Source of the DNA: Allosaccharopolyspora coralli
Lineage (GTDB): Bacteria; Actinomycetota; Actinomycetes; Mycobacteriales; Pseudonocardiaceae
Reading direction: 5' to 3'
NCBI RefSeq assembly: GCF_009664835.1
Contig: NZ_CP045929.1
Location: 2,480,001 to 2,544,000, forward strand
Length of the DNA: 64,000 nucleotides
Position 1 is the stretch's first letter, and each line of letters begins with the position of its first letter. A program made the position numbers and the translations under genes. Positions 1-7,834 of the stretch are shown piece by piece. Below the pieces are notes generated by a model. It was not told the DNA's origin. It searched no databases and saw only the letters and a program-made list of their open reading frames with translations.

Positions 1-1
1 G

Positions 2-145
2 CATGTCGAATCGGAGACGCACTGGGGAACCTGGTCACCCGGCCCGGTCGGTCGGCACGTCGAACTGCCCGGCAAGATCCCGAGATCGTCGGAGAGCTCG
101 GCGCCGCCGCGCTCCGTCGGCAGCGAGGGCGGATCGGGCCGCTGA
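2..145 (+). CDS. Possible 3' tail of an upstream gene (partial)
   Basis: The frame starting at base 2 stays open from the window edge to a TGA at 143-145, giving 47 residues rich in Ser, Pro and Gly. Most of its codons end in G or C, as expected for a real gene in this DNA. The 5' part lies outside the window and I recognise no family. The alternative is a chance open frame, because the other plus-strand frames are also open here. Confidence 0.3.
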   Translation, partial: HVESETHWGTWSPGPVGRHVELPGKIPRSSESSAPPRSVGSEGGSGR

Positions 146-360
146 TGGGCGGTTGGGTACATGTGTGTCCGTGGGGCACGGTCGCAAGTGACCAGCCGCG
201 GCAGAGTGCGGGGCTCCGGCGTTCGGAGTTCGTGCCTCGCAAAGCAGGGGTTCTCGCGCGTACGCCTGGTACTCAAGAGCACCCCAACGCACCGAGGCGC
301 GAACTGGGGCGGCGGTACCGGATCGCCGAGCCCGGTTCCACACATGCCCTCTGCGCTCAC
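146..360. repeat. MITE-like dispersed repeat, copy 1
   Basis: On the minus strand this reads as the fullest copy of a family seen at least five more times in the window. It starts with a GAGGGCAT-GTGGAAC block, then GGTACCGCCGCCCCAGTTCG, then CTCTTGAGTACC, then CGAACTCCGAACGCCGGAG, and ends with CGTGCCCCACGG and TACCCAACC. The two ends are imperfect inverted repeats of each other. There is no coding potential of its own. It fills the space between the end of the possible upstream gene and the 3' end of the GlxA-type regulator. Confidence 0.75.
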
Positions 361-1340
361 TGATCGGTCTCGACACCACGGAAGGTGCGGCGGTACGCCC
401 GAGGCGAGACGCCTAGTGCGGCCTTCATGTGCTGGCGCAGTGACGTGCCCGTACCGAATCCGGCGTCGGTCGCGATTCGGTCGACGGGCCGGTCGGTGTT
501 CTCGAGCAGGTCCAACGCACGCTCGAGGCGTTGCTGCGCGAGCCACTGCCCGGCCGACGTCCCGACCTCGTCGCGGAATCGCCGGGTGAAGGTCCGCGGG
601 CTCATCGACTCGACGGCGGCCAGCCGCCCCACCGACAACGGTTGCTCGAGTCGCTCCAACGCCCACGCACGTGCGCGGGCTGTGGACGACGTCCGTGGTT
701 CGGGTACCGGCCGCCGGATGAATTGCGCCTGGCCACCCGCTCGGTGCGGAGGGACGACCATCATCCGCGCCACCCGGTTGGCGACCGCGGCACCGTGGTC
801 GGTGCGGATCAGATGCAGGCACAGGTCGATTCCCGAGGCTTCCCCCGCAGAGGTGAGAATCCTGCCTTCGTCGACGTAGAGCACGTCGGGGTCCAGCGAC
901 ACGGCCGGGAACAGGCTCCGGAAGCGGTCGGTGGCGTGCCAGTGGGTGGTCGCCCGTTTCCCGTCGAGCAGCCCGGCGGCGGCCAGGACGAACGCTCCCG
1001 TACAGATCGAGGCGAGCCTCGTTCGCACTCCGATCCGGTCGACGGTGGCCTGCAACGCCGGGTGCAGCGTGCCGGAGTTTTCGGGCTCGCCGGCACCGTA
1101 CGAGGCGAGCACGACGACCGTGTCCGCGCGATCGAGCAGCTCCGGTCCGTGCTCGACGGAGACGGCGAAATCGGCGCTCGTGGACACCGTCCCGGGCTCG
1201 GGCGCGCAACTCACCACCTCGTACAACGGCTCACCGCCGTCGGACACCGCACCGGCGAAGAGTTGGTGGACCAGCCCCAGCTCCATCGTATTCACACCGG
1301 GGCGGACCAGGACGGCCACCACATGCCGACGACGAGTCAT
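357..1340 (-). CDS. GlxA-family AraC transcriptional regulator (DJ-1/PfpI + AraC HTH)
   Basis: A 327-residue DNA-binding regulator. Residues about 6-185 form a DJ-1/PfpI (class I glutamine amidotransferase-like) domain with the family cysteine at C113 in SICTGA. Residues about 220-320 are a double helix-turn-helix AraC domain (SPRTFTRRF, then the second helix near GTSLRQHMK and SPRAYRR). The length and domain order match GlxA/FtrA-type regulators, which sense small metabolites through the N-terminal domain and often activate amino-acid, betaine or amide catabolism. The target is unknown. The gene stands alone: a repeat lies downstream, and a small plus-strand ORF starts about 110 bp upstream. 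Confidence 0.9.
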   Translation of the reverse strand: MTRRRHVVAVLVRPGVNTMELGLVHQLFAGAVSDGGEPLYEVVSCAPEPGTVSTSADFAVSVEHGPELLDRADTVVVLASYGAGEPENSGTLHPALQATVDRIGVRTRLASICTGAFVLAAAGLLDGKRATTHWHATDRFRSLFPAVSLDPDVLYVDEGRILTSAGEASGIDLCLHLIRTDHGAAVANRVARMMVVPPHRAGGQAQFIRRPVPEPRTSSTARARAWALERLEQPLSVGRLAAVESMSPRTFTRRFRDEVGTSAGQWLAQQRLERALDLLENTDRPVDRIATDAGFGTGTSLRQHMKAALGVSPRAYRRTFRGVETDQ

Positions 1341-1448
1341 GGCTCGATTCTTTCACAAGGTGTCCATCAGGTCACTCGTTCGCTCGGTGCGCACCCGGCA
1401 TCGTCGGAGGAGTCGGAACCACACGACCGAGAACACGGGGAGACTCCG

Positions 1449-1586
1449 ATGATCGAGATTTGGGCCGCAATGCTCGTCACCGCCGTCGTCGCTTTCGTGA
1501 TCGCCGCAGTGGCGACCCGCCGCGAACGCCTGCGCATGCACCACCACGACCGACGGGGCGAACGGCACTCTCACCTCGTCTCGTGA
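1449..1586 (+). CDS. Small single-span membrane protein, hypothetical
   Basis: A 45-residue ORF with a plausible ribosome-binding site (GGGGAG) upstream of the ATG. Residues about 5-22 are a continuous hydrophobic helix (WAAMLVTAVVAFVIAAVA), followed by an Arg/His-rich cytoplasmic tail. This is the layout of many small actinobacterial single-pass proteins with no known role. The last ten or so codons and the stop lie inside the palindromic repeat that starts near 1557, so the present C-terminus may be a product of the repeat. It is too short to place in a family. Confidence 0.45.
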   Translation: MIEIWAAMLVTAVVAFVIAAVATRRERLRMHHHDRRGERHSHLVS

Positions 1587-1675
1587 GGCGAAAGTGCCGT
1601 TCGCCTCAACGTGGACACTGGGGCGAACGGCACTTTCGCCTCGTCTGAAGGGGCGAAAGTGCCGTTCGCCTCATG
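1557..1675. repeat. Palindromic repeat pair (GAACGGCACT family), locus 1
   Basis: Two consecutive hairpins, at about 1558-1605 and 1622-1670. Each starts with GGCGAACGGCACT and closes with AGTGCCGTTCGCC around a short loop containing CTCGTCT. The same unit recurs near 30312-30424 and 45970-46018. It resembles the REP/BIME class of extragenic palindromes. It sits just upstream of the FAD oxidase gene. Confidence 0.85.
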
Positions 1676-1767
1676 ATTCGATGGAGACTCCGGCGTCCGA
1701 CGACACCTCGAAGTCACTCTCGTGCGAGAGACTCCAGGGCACGACGGGAACGAGGAGGCGGACGACG

Positions 1768-2994
1768 ATGGGTGCCTGCGCTGCTCCGGAACCGAACGAT
1801 GCGTGGCCGGCGGTGGGCGGCTCACTGGACGAGGACGAACACTCACTCGACTGGGCCGCTACCGACTGGGGTGGCCTGCTCCACCGTCGCCCACGCGCGG
1901 TGCTGCGTCCGAACGCGACGTCGGACATCGCGCGGCTCGCGTCGTTCTGCCGAGAACGCGGTCTCACGCTGCGGCCGCGCGGGCAGGGGCATTCGCTCCA
2001 AGGCCGCGCACAAGCGCACGACGGCGTCGTGGTCGACATGCGTGCGACAGCTGCGATCGGGGAGATCCATTCCGATCGCGTCGAGGTCGAGGCGGGAGCC
2101 CTGTGGAGCGACGTGCTCGCGGCGACACTCCCGCACGGACTCGCGCCGCCGGTGTTCACCGACTACATCGAACTCACGGTCGGCGGGACGTTGTCGGTCG
2201 GCGGCATCGGCGGCGCTACCCACCGGCACGGAATGCAGACCGACAACGTCCTCGCGATGCAGGTCATGACCCACGACGGCGAGACCCGCCCCTGTTCACC
2301 CGAGCGGAACGCGGCTCTGTTCGACGCGGTGCGGGCAGGTTACGGCCGCCACGGCACGATCCTCCGGGCGACGTTGCGGCTGACAGAGGCATTCGAGCAC
2401 ACCCGGGTCCACACGGTTCGCTACCAGGATCGTTCCGTGTTCCTCCAGGACCAGCGGATGCTCGTCGCCTCCGGCGCGTTCGACCACGTGCAGGGTCACG
2501 TGCTCCCGGACGAGGACGGCTGGAGCTTCTTCCTCGTCGCCGCGCAGTACGGGACGTCTGCGTCATCTTCGCCCGGGCCGCTGCTCGACTCGTTGCGCTC
2601 GGACAACCGCGAGGTCGACGACCTCCCACACGGCGAGTTCCTGCACCGATTGCGCCCGCAGGAACAGTTCCTCCGCGCGACCGGGGCGTGGCACCGAGCC
2701 CACCCGTGGCTCGACCTGTTCCTCCCGGACTCGGCGGCCGACGGCTTCCTCGACGAAGTCATGGACGGGCTCCGCCCGGACGACCTCGGCGAGGGTGGTC
2801 TCGTGCTGCTGTATCCGTTCCCGACACGGGTCGTTCGGACACCGGCCCTCATGCTGCCGCGAGAGCCGACGACCTACCTCGTCTCACTGCTGCGCACCGC
2901 TCCGGCGGACGGTGCGGCCATCCAACACATGCTGGACGAGAACGCGCGGCTCCGGTCGATCGCCCTCGAACGGGGCGCGACGCTCTACCTGTGA
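1768..2994 (+). CDS. Cytokinin-dehydrogenase-like FAD-linked oxidase, apparently C-terminally truncated
   Basis: A 408-residue protein starting at the ATG that follows AGGAGG. Residues about 45-210 are a PCMH/VAO-type FAD-binding domain with the covalent flavin motif GQGHS (His75) and the TDYIELTVGG block typical of cytokinin dehydrogenases. A substrate domain follows, with YPFPTR near the end. Family members usually run to about 450-500 residues and close with a segment on the pattern RHFG...KRRFDP..L.PG. Here the reading frame stops right after GATLYL, and I cannot find that segment in any frame downstream. It oxidises an unknown amine-type substrate, if it is active at all. Its stop is 21 bp from the end of the convergent siderophore operon. 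Confidence 0.75.
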   Translation: MGACAAPEPNDAWPAVGGSLDEDEHSLDWAATDWGGLLHRRPRAVLRPNATSDIARLASFCRERGLTLRPRGQGHSLQGRAQAHDGVVVDMRATAAIGEIHSDRVEVEAGALWSDVLAATLPHGLAPPVFTDYIELTVGGTLSVGGIGGATHRHGMQTDNVLAMQVMTHDGETRPCSPERNAALFDAVRAGYGRHGTILRATLRLTEAFEHTRVHTVRYQDRSVFLQDQRMLVASGAFDHVQGHVLPDEDGWSFFLVAAQYGTSASSSPGPLLDSLRSDNREVDDLPHGEFLHRLRPQEQFLRATGAWHRAHPWLDLFLPDSAADGFLDEVMDGLRPDDLGEGGLVLLYPFPTRVVRTPALMLPREPTTYLVSLLRTAPADGAAIQHMLDENARLRSIALERGATLYL

Positions 2995-3015
2995 CGGTCC
3001 GGCCGGCGCTGTCGG

Positions 3016-4788
3016 TCAGCTTCCGTGCAACGGATTCGGCACGGTTCCGTGGACGGCGGCGTGCGGACGCTCCGGGCGGTCCCGGTACGCGTCGAGCAGC
3101 AACCGGTTCCGGTTCAGGCACAACCGTTCGATCTCGGCGGTGAACAGGTCGAACATCGCGAACCGCTCGGACAGTTCCGGGAACCGCTTGTGGTGGGCGA
3201 GGATCTCGTCCCGCAGCAGCGACCAGAACGTCTCCTCCGGAACCCCGAGTTGCTCCTCGACCAGCGGCGCGAGATACCGGAAGTGTCCGACGAACAGTCC
3301 GGTCTGGATGAACTGGCGCAGGAACTCCGGCGGTTCCCGCAGCAACGCGGCGTCGACCTCCGGTGGCAGGTCCGCCAACTCCGGAATCCCGGTGCCGCTG
3401 ATGTTGACGTCGTCGACGAAGTCCTTCACCGCCAGGCGGGTCGGTACGTCGTGGTCGTCGAAGAGGACGATGGTGTTCTCGCCATGTGGAGAGAACACGA
3501 CTCCGTACTGGTACAGGAACCGAAGCAGGCCCGGCATCAAGGCGCCGAACAGCTTTTCCAGCCATACCTCGGCGTCGAGCCCGGAACGCTCGGCGAGCTC
3601 GGCCACGAACGCGCGCCCGTCGGCGTCGACGTGCAACAGCGACGCCAGCGTGCGCGCCTTCTCGCCCGGGTCGAGCTTGCCACTCAACGGCTCACGCCAG
3701 ATCGCACCGAGCAGTTCCTTGTACTGGTACGGAACGCCTTCGATCTCCTCGAGCATCCGGTGGCGCACGGTGACGGAGGCGACCTCACCGAGCAACACCG
3801 CCCGCGCCTCGTCCCGCAGGAACTCGTCGTTCTCGGCGATCGAGAGCACCCACGACGTCACGGCGGGTGCGGCGACCGTCCGCTCGGTCGGCAATCCCCG
3901 CCACACCAGCGTGTTGAGGATGGACAGTGGCAGCTTCACGTAGTGGCGCCGCGGGTTGTCGACGTTGGCGAACGTGCGGATGGACTGCTGTGCGACGTAG
4001 CGGTCCGCCGCCTCGCCGAGCGCCACGATCCGCTTCGCGGCGACGTCCGGGGCGAAGACGGGGACCACGATCTCGTCCCACTGCCACGGATGCACCGGCA
4101 CCCACACGTAGTCCGCGGGATCGAGACCGCGGTCGGTGAGCACCTGGGTGAAGCGCGCCCGGTCGGCGTCGTCGAGTTCCCCGGCGATCAGTGTTTCGTC
4201 GGTCAAGCCTGCGACCGCACGGTAGTCGGCGAGGGTGTGATGCACCGCCATCCACGGCAAGCGATGCCGGTTGCGGGATTCCGGGGCGTATGTGGCCGCG
4301 TCCGCGGCGGAGAAGCCCATGCGGCCCTTGTTCGGAATCAGCCAGGGGTGTCCGGACTGATGCCCTTCCAGCTCCACGTAGGACAGGTCGGCCAGTTCCG
4401 CCGACGACACGCCGGTGGCGTCGAGTTTCGCATCGGCGGCGAGCGTCGCGCTGAGTTCCCGGAGCAGATGGCCGGTGGTGTCGCCGGACATGCCGAGGGA
4501 CTCGGACGCGTCCAGGAAGAACCGCAGTGGGTCGGAGGCAGGGTTCTCTCGGCCGTCGACGCCCCGGACGATCGAATCGGGATCCACGCGCCAGTCGGTG
4601 AACGCCCCGCGTCGGGCGGTGAACGTGTAGGACACGTCGGGAAGATCCACCCGGTACCGGCCCTCGCCGAGGTCGACCGGGTCGAGCAACAACTCGTAGG
4701 ACAGTTCGCCCAGGGTTTTGGCCAGCAGTCGACGACCGGCACGGTCCCAGTGGTGTGCGGTGAGTTCGGTGGGCACGGACAGGCTCAT
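3016..4788 (-). CDS. NIS siderophore synthetase, IucA/IucC family (IucC/DesD-type)
   Basis: A 590-residue ATP-dependent synthetase that joins a hydroxamate amine to a carboxylate such as citrate. It carries the family landmarks: EGHQSGHPW with IPNKGR near residues 145-160, VPVHPWQW near 235, SIRTF and KLPLSI near 285, FSPHGEN near 450, KDF near 475 and the C-terminal VPNPL. Length and motifs fit the last-acting type of NIS synthetase (DesD, AlcC, RhbF). It is the final gene of the siderophore operon, 32 bp after the N-hydroxylase. The start is the ATG of MSLSVPTEL; longer in-frame starts would run into the hydroxylase gene. Confidence 0.92.
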   Translation of the reverse strand: MSLSVPTELTAHHWDRAGRRLLAKTLGELSYELLLDPVDLGEGRYRVDLPDVSYTFTARRGAFTDWRVDPDSIVRGVDGRENPASDPLRFFLDASESLGMSGDTTGHLLRELSATLAADAKLDATGVSSAELADLSYVELEGHQSGHPWLIPNKGRMGFSAADAATYAPESRNRHRLPWMAVHHTLADYRAVAGLTDETLIAGELDDADRARFTQVLTDRGLDPADYVWVPVHPWQWDEIVVPVFAPDVAAKRIVALGEAADRYVAQQSIRTFANVDNPRRHYVKLPLSILNTLVWRGLPTERTVAAPAVTSWVLSIAENDEFLRDEARAVLLGEVASVTVRHRMLEEIEGVPYQYKELLGAIWREPLSGKLDPGEKARTLASLLHVDADGRAFVAELAERSGLDAEVWLEKLFGALMPGLLRFLYQYGVVFSPHGENTIVLFDDHDVPTRLAVKDFVDDVNISGTGIPELADLPPEVDAALLREPPEFLRQFIQTGLFVGHFRYLAPLVEEQLGVPEETFWSLLRDEILAHHKRFPELSERFAMFDLFTAEIERLCLNRNRLLLDAYRDRPERPHAAVHGTVPNPLHGS

Positions 4789-4820
4789 GGAAGATCGCTC
4801 CAGCGGAAACGAGGACGGGT

Positions 4821-6140
4821 TCAGGGCGTGACGCCGAAAGTGGTGAACGCGCTCCGCGTCGGGAGCGTGAACGGGGCGCGGTCGCGACCGGCCACCGCGT
4901 TGAGGATCGTGGCCGCGCGGTGCGCGCCCAGCGTGAGGTCGGGCGCGCCGACCCCGTGGGTGTGCATCTCCGCGTTCTGTGCGTACAGACCGCCGGTGAC
5001 GCCGTCGTCCAGCGCGACCCGGTGATCCCCGTCGATGCGGTAACGCCCCAGTTCGTCCAGGTCGACGAGCTCGGCCAACGGTTCCAGGCAGCTCGGTCTG
5101 CTGGGCGCGTAGCCGGTGGCGAGCACGACCCGGTCGGTGCGGACGTCGAAGTCGCGGTCCTGCTCGACGTGGTGACAGGACAATTCCACACCGTGCTCGG
5201 AGTGGCGCGCCTCGGTGACGGCGACGTTGGGCATCATGGTCACGTCGGGGCGGCGGCCGCCGAGACTCCGTTCGTAGAGTACGTCGTGGATCTCGGCGAG
5301 AGTGTCCGCGCTGCTGGCCTTGTACAGCTGCCACTGTTCCGGCACGACACGATCCCGTGTCCGTTGCGGTAACGACCGGAAGTACTCGGTGTAGTCCGGG
5401 GTGAAGTGTTCGAGACCGAGTTTCGAGTACTCCATCGGCGCGAAGGCCCGCGACCGGGTCAGCCAGCGCAGTCGCCCGCCGGTGTGCTGCTGGGTCCGCA
5501 ACAGGTCGAGGAACACCTCGGCACCGGACTGTCCCGAGCCGATCACCGTAATGTCCTCGGCTTCCCGAAGCGAGTCCACATGGTCCAAATAGGACGCACT
5601 GTGGAAGACCTCCTTGCCGAGAACTCCCCGTAGCGGTTCCGGGACCGTGGGGGCCGTACCGACTCCGAGTACGACGTTGCGACCGAACGTCACCTCCCGT
5701 GTGGCCGTGCGGACGTCCTCGGACTCGACGCGGAACGCCTCCCGTCCTTCGTCCCATCGCACCGCCGTGACCCGGCGTCCGAACACGCACGACGGCAGCG
5801 AATGCGCCACCCACGCACAGTAGTCACTGTACTCACGGCGGGAGATGTGGAACTTCTCGGCGAAGAAGAACGGGAACAACCGCTCGTGGGCCTTGAGGTA
5901 CGACAGGAACGACCACCTGCTCGACGGCTCGACGAGCGTGACCAGGTCGGCGAGGAACGGCACCTGCAGCGTCGTCCCTTCGATGAGCAGCCCCGGATGC
6001 CAGGAGAACTCGGGGTTCTCGTCCAGGAACGCCACGGAGAGATCGTCCAGCTCGTCGGCGAGCGCGGCGACGGAGAGGTTGAACGGCCCGACGCCGACCC
6101 CGACGAGATCGTGCACCGTGCCTTCTCGGGTACCGGTCAT
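4821..6140 (-). CDS. Lysine/ornithine/diamine N-monooxygenase of siderophore synthesis
   Basis: A 439-residue flavoprotein of the IucD/PvdA/DesB family that hydroxylates the terminal amine of an amino acid or diamine, using FAD and NADPH, to make the future hydroxamate nitrogen. It shows the FAD loop GVGVGPFNLS near the N-terminus, the substrate/FAD block WHPGLLIEGTTLQ, the NADPH loop GSGQSGAEVF and the C-terminal LATGY. The ATG overlaps the stop of the upstream NIS synthetase (ATGA at 6137-6140). The decarboxylase in the same operon points to a diamine such as cadaverine or 1,3-diaminopropane as substrate, but sequence alone cannot decide. Confidence 0.92.
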   Translation of the reverse strand: MTGTREGTVHDLVGVGVGPFNLSVAALADELDDLSVAFLDENPEFSWHPGLLIEGTTLQVPFLADLVTLVEPSSRWSFLSYLKAHERLFPFFFAEKFHISRREYSDYCAWVAHSLPSCVFGRRVTAVRWDEGREAFRVESEDVRTATREVTFGRNVVLGVGTAPTVPEPLRGVLGKEVFHSASYLDHVDSLREAEDITVIGSGQSGAEVFLDLLRTQQHTGGRLRWLTRSRAFAPMEYSKLGLEHFTPDYTEYFRSLPQRTRDRVVPEQWQLYKASSADTLAEIHDVLYERSLGGRRPDVTMMPNVAVTEARHSEHGVELSCHHVEQDRDFDVRTDRVVLATGYAPSRPSCLEPLAELVDLDELGRYRIDGDHRVALDDGVTGGLYAQNAEMHTHGVGAPDLTLGAHRAATILNAVAGRDRAPFTLPTRSAFTTFGVTP

Positions 6141-7834
6141 CGTCGATCACCTGCCTGTGCGATCGGGTTCGGAATGGTGCAGTACACCGACTGCGTCTCC
6201 AGCGGGCCGACGAGTTCGTCGAGCCCGTCGACCCGGGTGAGCAGGTTCGCCTTGCACCGCAACGACGGTTCGTCCGCCAACGTTCGTGCCAGCGGCAGAT
6301 CCGAGAACGCGGCGAGGCGCTGACCGAGCACCGCCAACAACCGCTGCTCGTCGGCGAGCCCCTGCGATCCGAATGCGCCGACGACACCGAGCAGGTTGTT
6401 GATGCCGATGTAGTACCCGAGGCGTTCGTCGATCACCCTGTCGTCGCACCGGTTGTCTCCCGCGAGCCCGACACCGGGCAGGAACCGTTCCAACTCCGCG
6501 ACGCGCTTCTCGGAGATGTAGAAGCCTTGGTTGTCCCGGTACCACCCACCGCACGGCCAACCGTGCTCGTCGAGCACGACGACCGAGTTCTGCTGGTGCG
6601 ATTCGAGACCGAGACCGTACGCGCGATACAGCCAGAGCACCGGCGCGATCATTGCGTCGAAGTAGCGGCCGACCCATTGCTCGGCGACCGCGTCTGTGTC
6701 GGTTCCGTGCGCCGCGGCGAGCTCGGTGACGATCCGACTCAGCTGCGAGCCGTCCCGGTCCGGCCGCTCGGCGAGCAGGCCTGCCACGCAGGCCACGGAA
6801 TCGTCGGCACCGAATGGGTTCGCGCGGATGTCGAGCTCCAGCCCGCTCTCGTCGTCGCCGTCCACGTCGACCGTCAGCCATGCAGGGTCACGGACGATGC
6901 CGAAACCAGGATGCTCGCGCGCGAGTTCGGCGGCGAGGCCTGCACCGAGCAACCGGTCCATCTCGAGCCCGCGCCGGAGTTCCTTGCGCAGGTTCTCCCG
7001 TTTGGAGTTGGTGATCGCCACGCCCAGCGAGAACTTGAGCATGACGGGCGAATGCGGGTGATACAGCGTGCGCACCGAAGCCGTGGGATACCAGTGCTCG
7101 CCCGACTCGCCGAGGTCGACGAGCACGCCCTCGTCCAGCAACCGCCGGATTCCCGGCCGAGAAGCCACTTCTCGCGCCTGCCACGGATGCGCGGGCACCG
7201 GGATCATGCCGTCCGGCACCTCGGGAGCGAGACAGGTGAGCAGATCCGGCCCGTCGCCGGAGACCACGGAGGGGTCCGCGGCGAACCAGTGCAACGGGAA
7301 GCTCCCCCGCAGCTCCGGCGAGAACCGCTGGTCCTCCGCGTCGCTGAGCCCGGAACGGCTCTTCGGTGTCGGGTGCAGCGGGTGGCCGAGGACCAATGCC
7401 TGCTCTGCCGCCAAGAACGGGGTGGTGCCCTCCGGGTCGCGGGGGCGCGCCGAGCGCTGGCCCACGTAGTTCGCGACACGCAGCGCGGAGTCGGCGACCC
7501 GGCCGACAAGGTCGGTCACAGCGCCGGGCTGCGTGCCGCGCCCGGAGGCGGCTTCCATCGCCAGCAGGGACGCGAGCGTCACTGCGGCCACCCGTGCCCC
7601 GCCGGCCAATCGCACCTCAGCGAACCGATGGTGGCCGGTCGCCGACCGGTGAACGATGTGCGCACGAATCGTCACTCCGGCTGCGTGCAGCGGGAGTTCG
7701 AACACGTCCCCGTCGGGGAGCAACAGACCGTTCTCACGCACCCAGCACCGCATCAGGCCATCGACGGCGGCCGCGTCGGCGATCCGATCCGCGTCGGGCC
7801 TGGCCAACGCGGTTCGTTCCAGGGTCTCGGTCAT
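6137..7834 (-). CDS. NIS siderophore synthetase, IucA/IucC family (first-acting type)
   Basis: A 565-residue second member of the IucA/IucC family, with HPLHPTPKSR near residue 155, IPVPAHPWQ near 215, an SVRTL block, a SHQQNSVVVLDEHG segment in place of the usual HGEN, and a C-terminal TIPNPI. Together with the synthetase at 3016-4788 it implies an asymmetric two-step ligation, as on citrate in rhizobactin or aerobactin assembly. Both ends overlap their neighbours by four bases (ATGA at 7831-7834 and 6137-6140), so the operon is translationally coupled. I infer that it acts first on free citrate and the other synthetase second, by analogy with RhbC and RhbF. Confidence 0.9.
   Translation of the reverse strand: MTETLERTALARPDADRIADAAAVDGLMRCWVRENGLLLPDGDVFELPLHAAGVTIRAHIVHRSATGHHRFAEVRLAGGARVAAVTLASLLAMEAASGRGTQPGAVTDLVGRVADSALRVANYVGQRSARPRDPEGTTPFLAAEQALVLGHPLHPTPKSRSGLSDAEDQRFSPELRGSFPLHWFAADPSVVSGDGPDLLTCLAPEVPDGMIPVPAHPWQAREVASRPGIRRLLDEGVLVDLGESGEHWYPTASVRTLYHPHSPVMLKFSLGVAITNSKRENLRKELRRGLEMDRLLGAGLAAELAREHPGFGIVRDPAWLTVDVDGDDESGLELDIRANPFGADDSVACVAGLLAERPDRDGSQLSRIVTELAAAHGTDTDAVAEQWVGRYFDAMIAPVLWLYRAYGLGLESHQQNSVVVLDEHGWPCGGWYRDNQGFYISEKRVAELERFLPGVGLAGDNRCDDRVIDERLGYYIGINNLLGVVGAFGSQGLADEQRLLAVLGQRLAAFSDLPLARTLADEPSLRCKANLLTRVDGLDELVGPLETQSVYCTIPNPIAQAGDRR

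Noticed and set aside
3016-5814. A 932-residue minus-strand frame joining the NIS synthetase with upstream sequence
   Set aside because: The upstream 340 residues are an Arg/His-rich shadow of the N-hydroxylase gene, which is in another frame with full family motifs.
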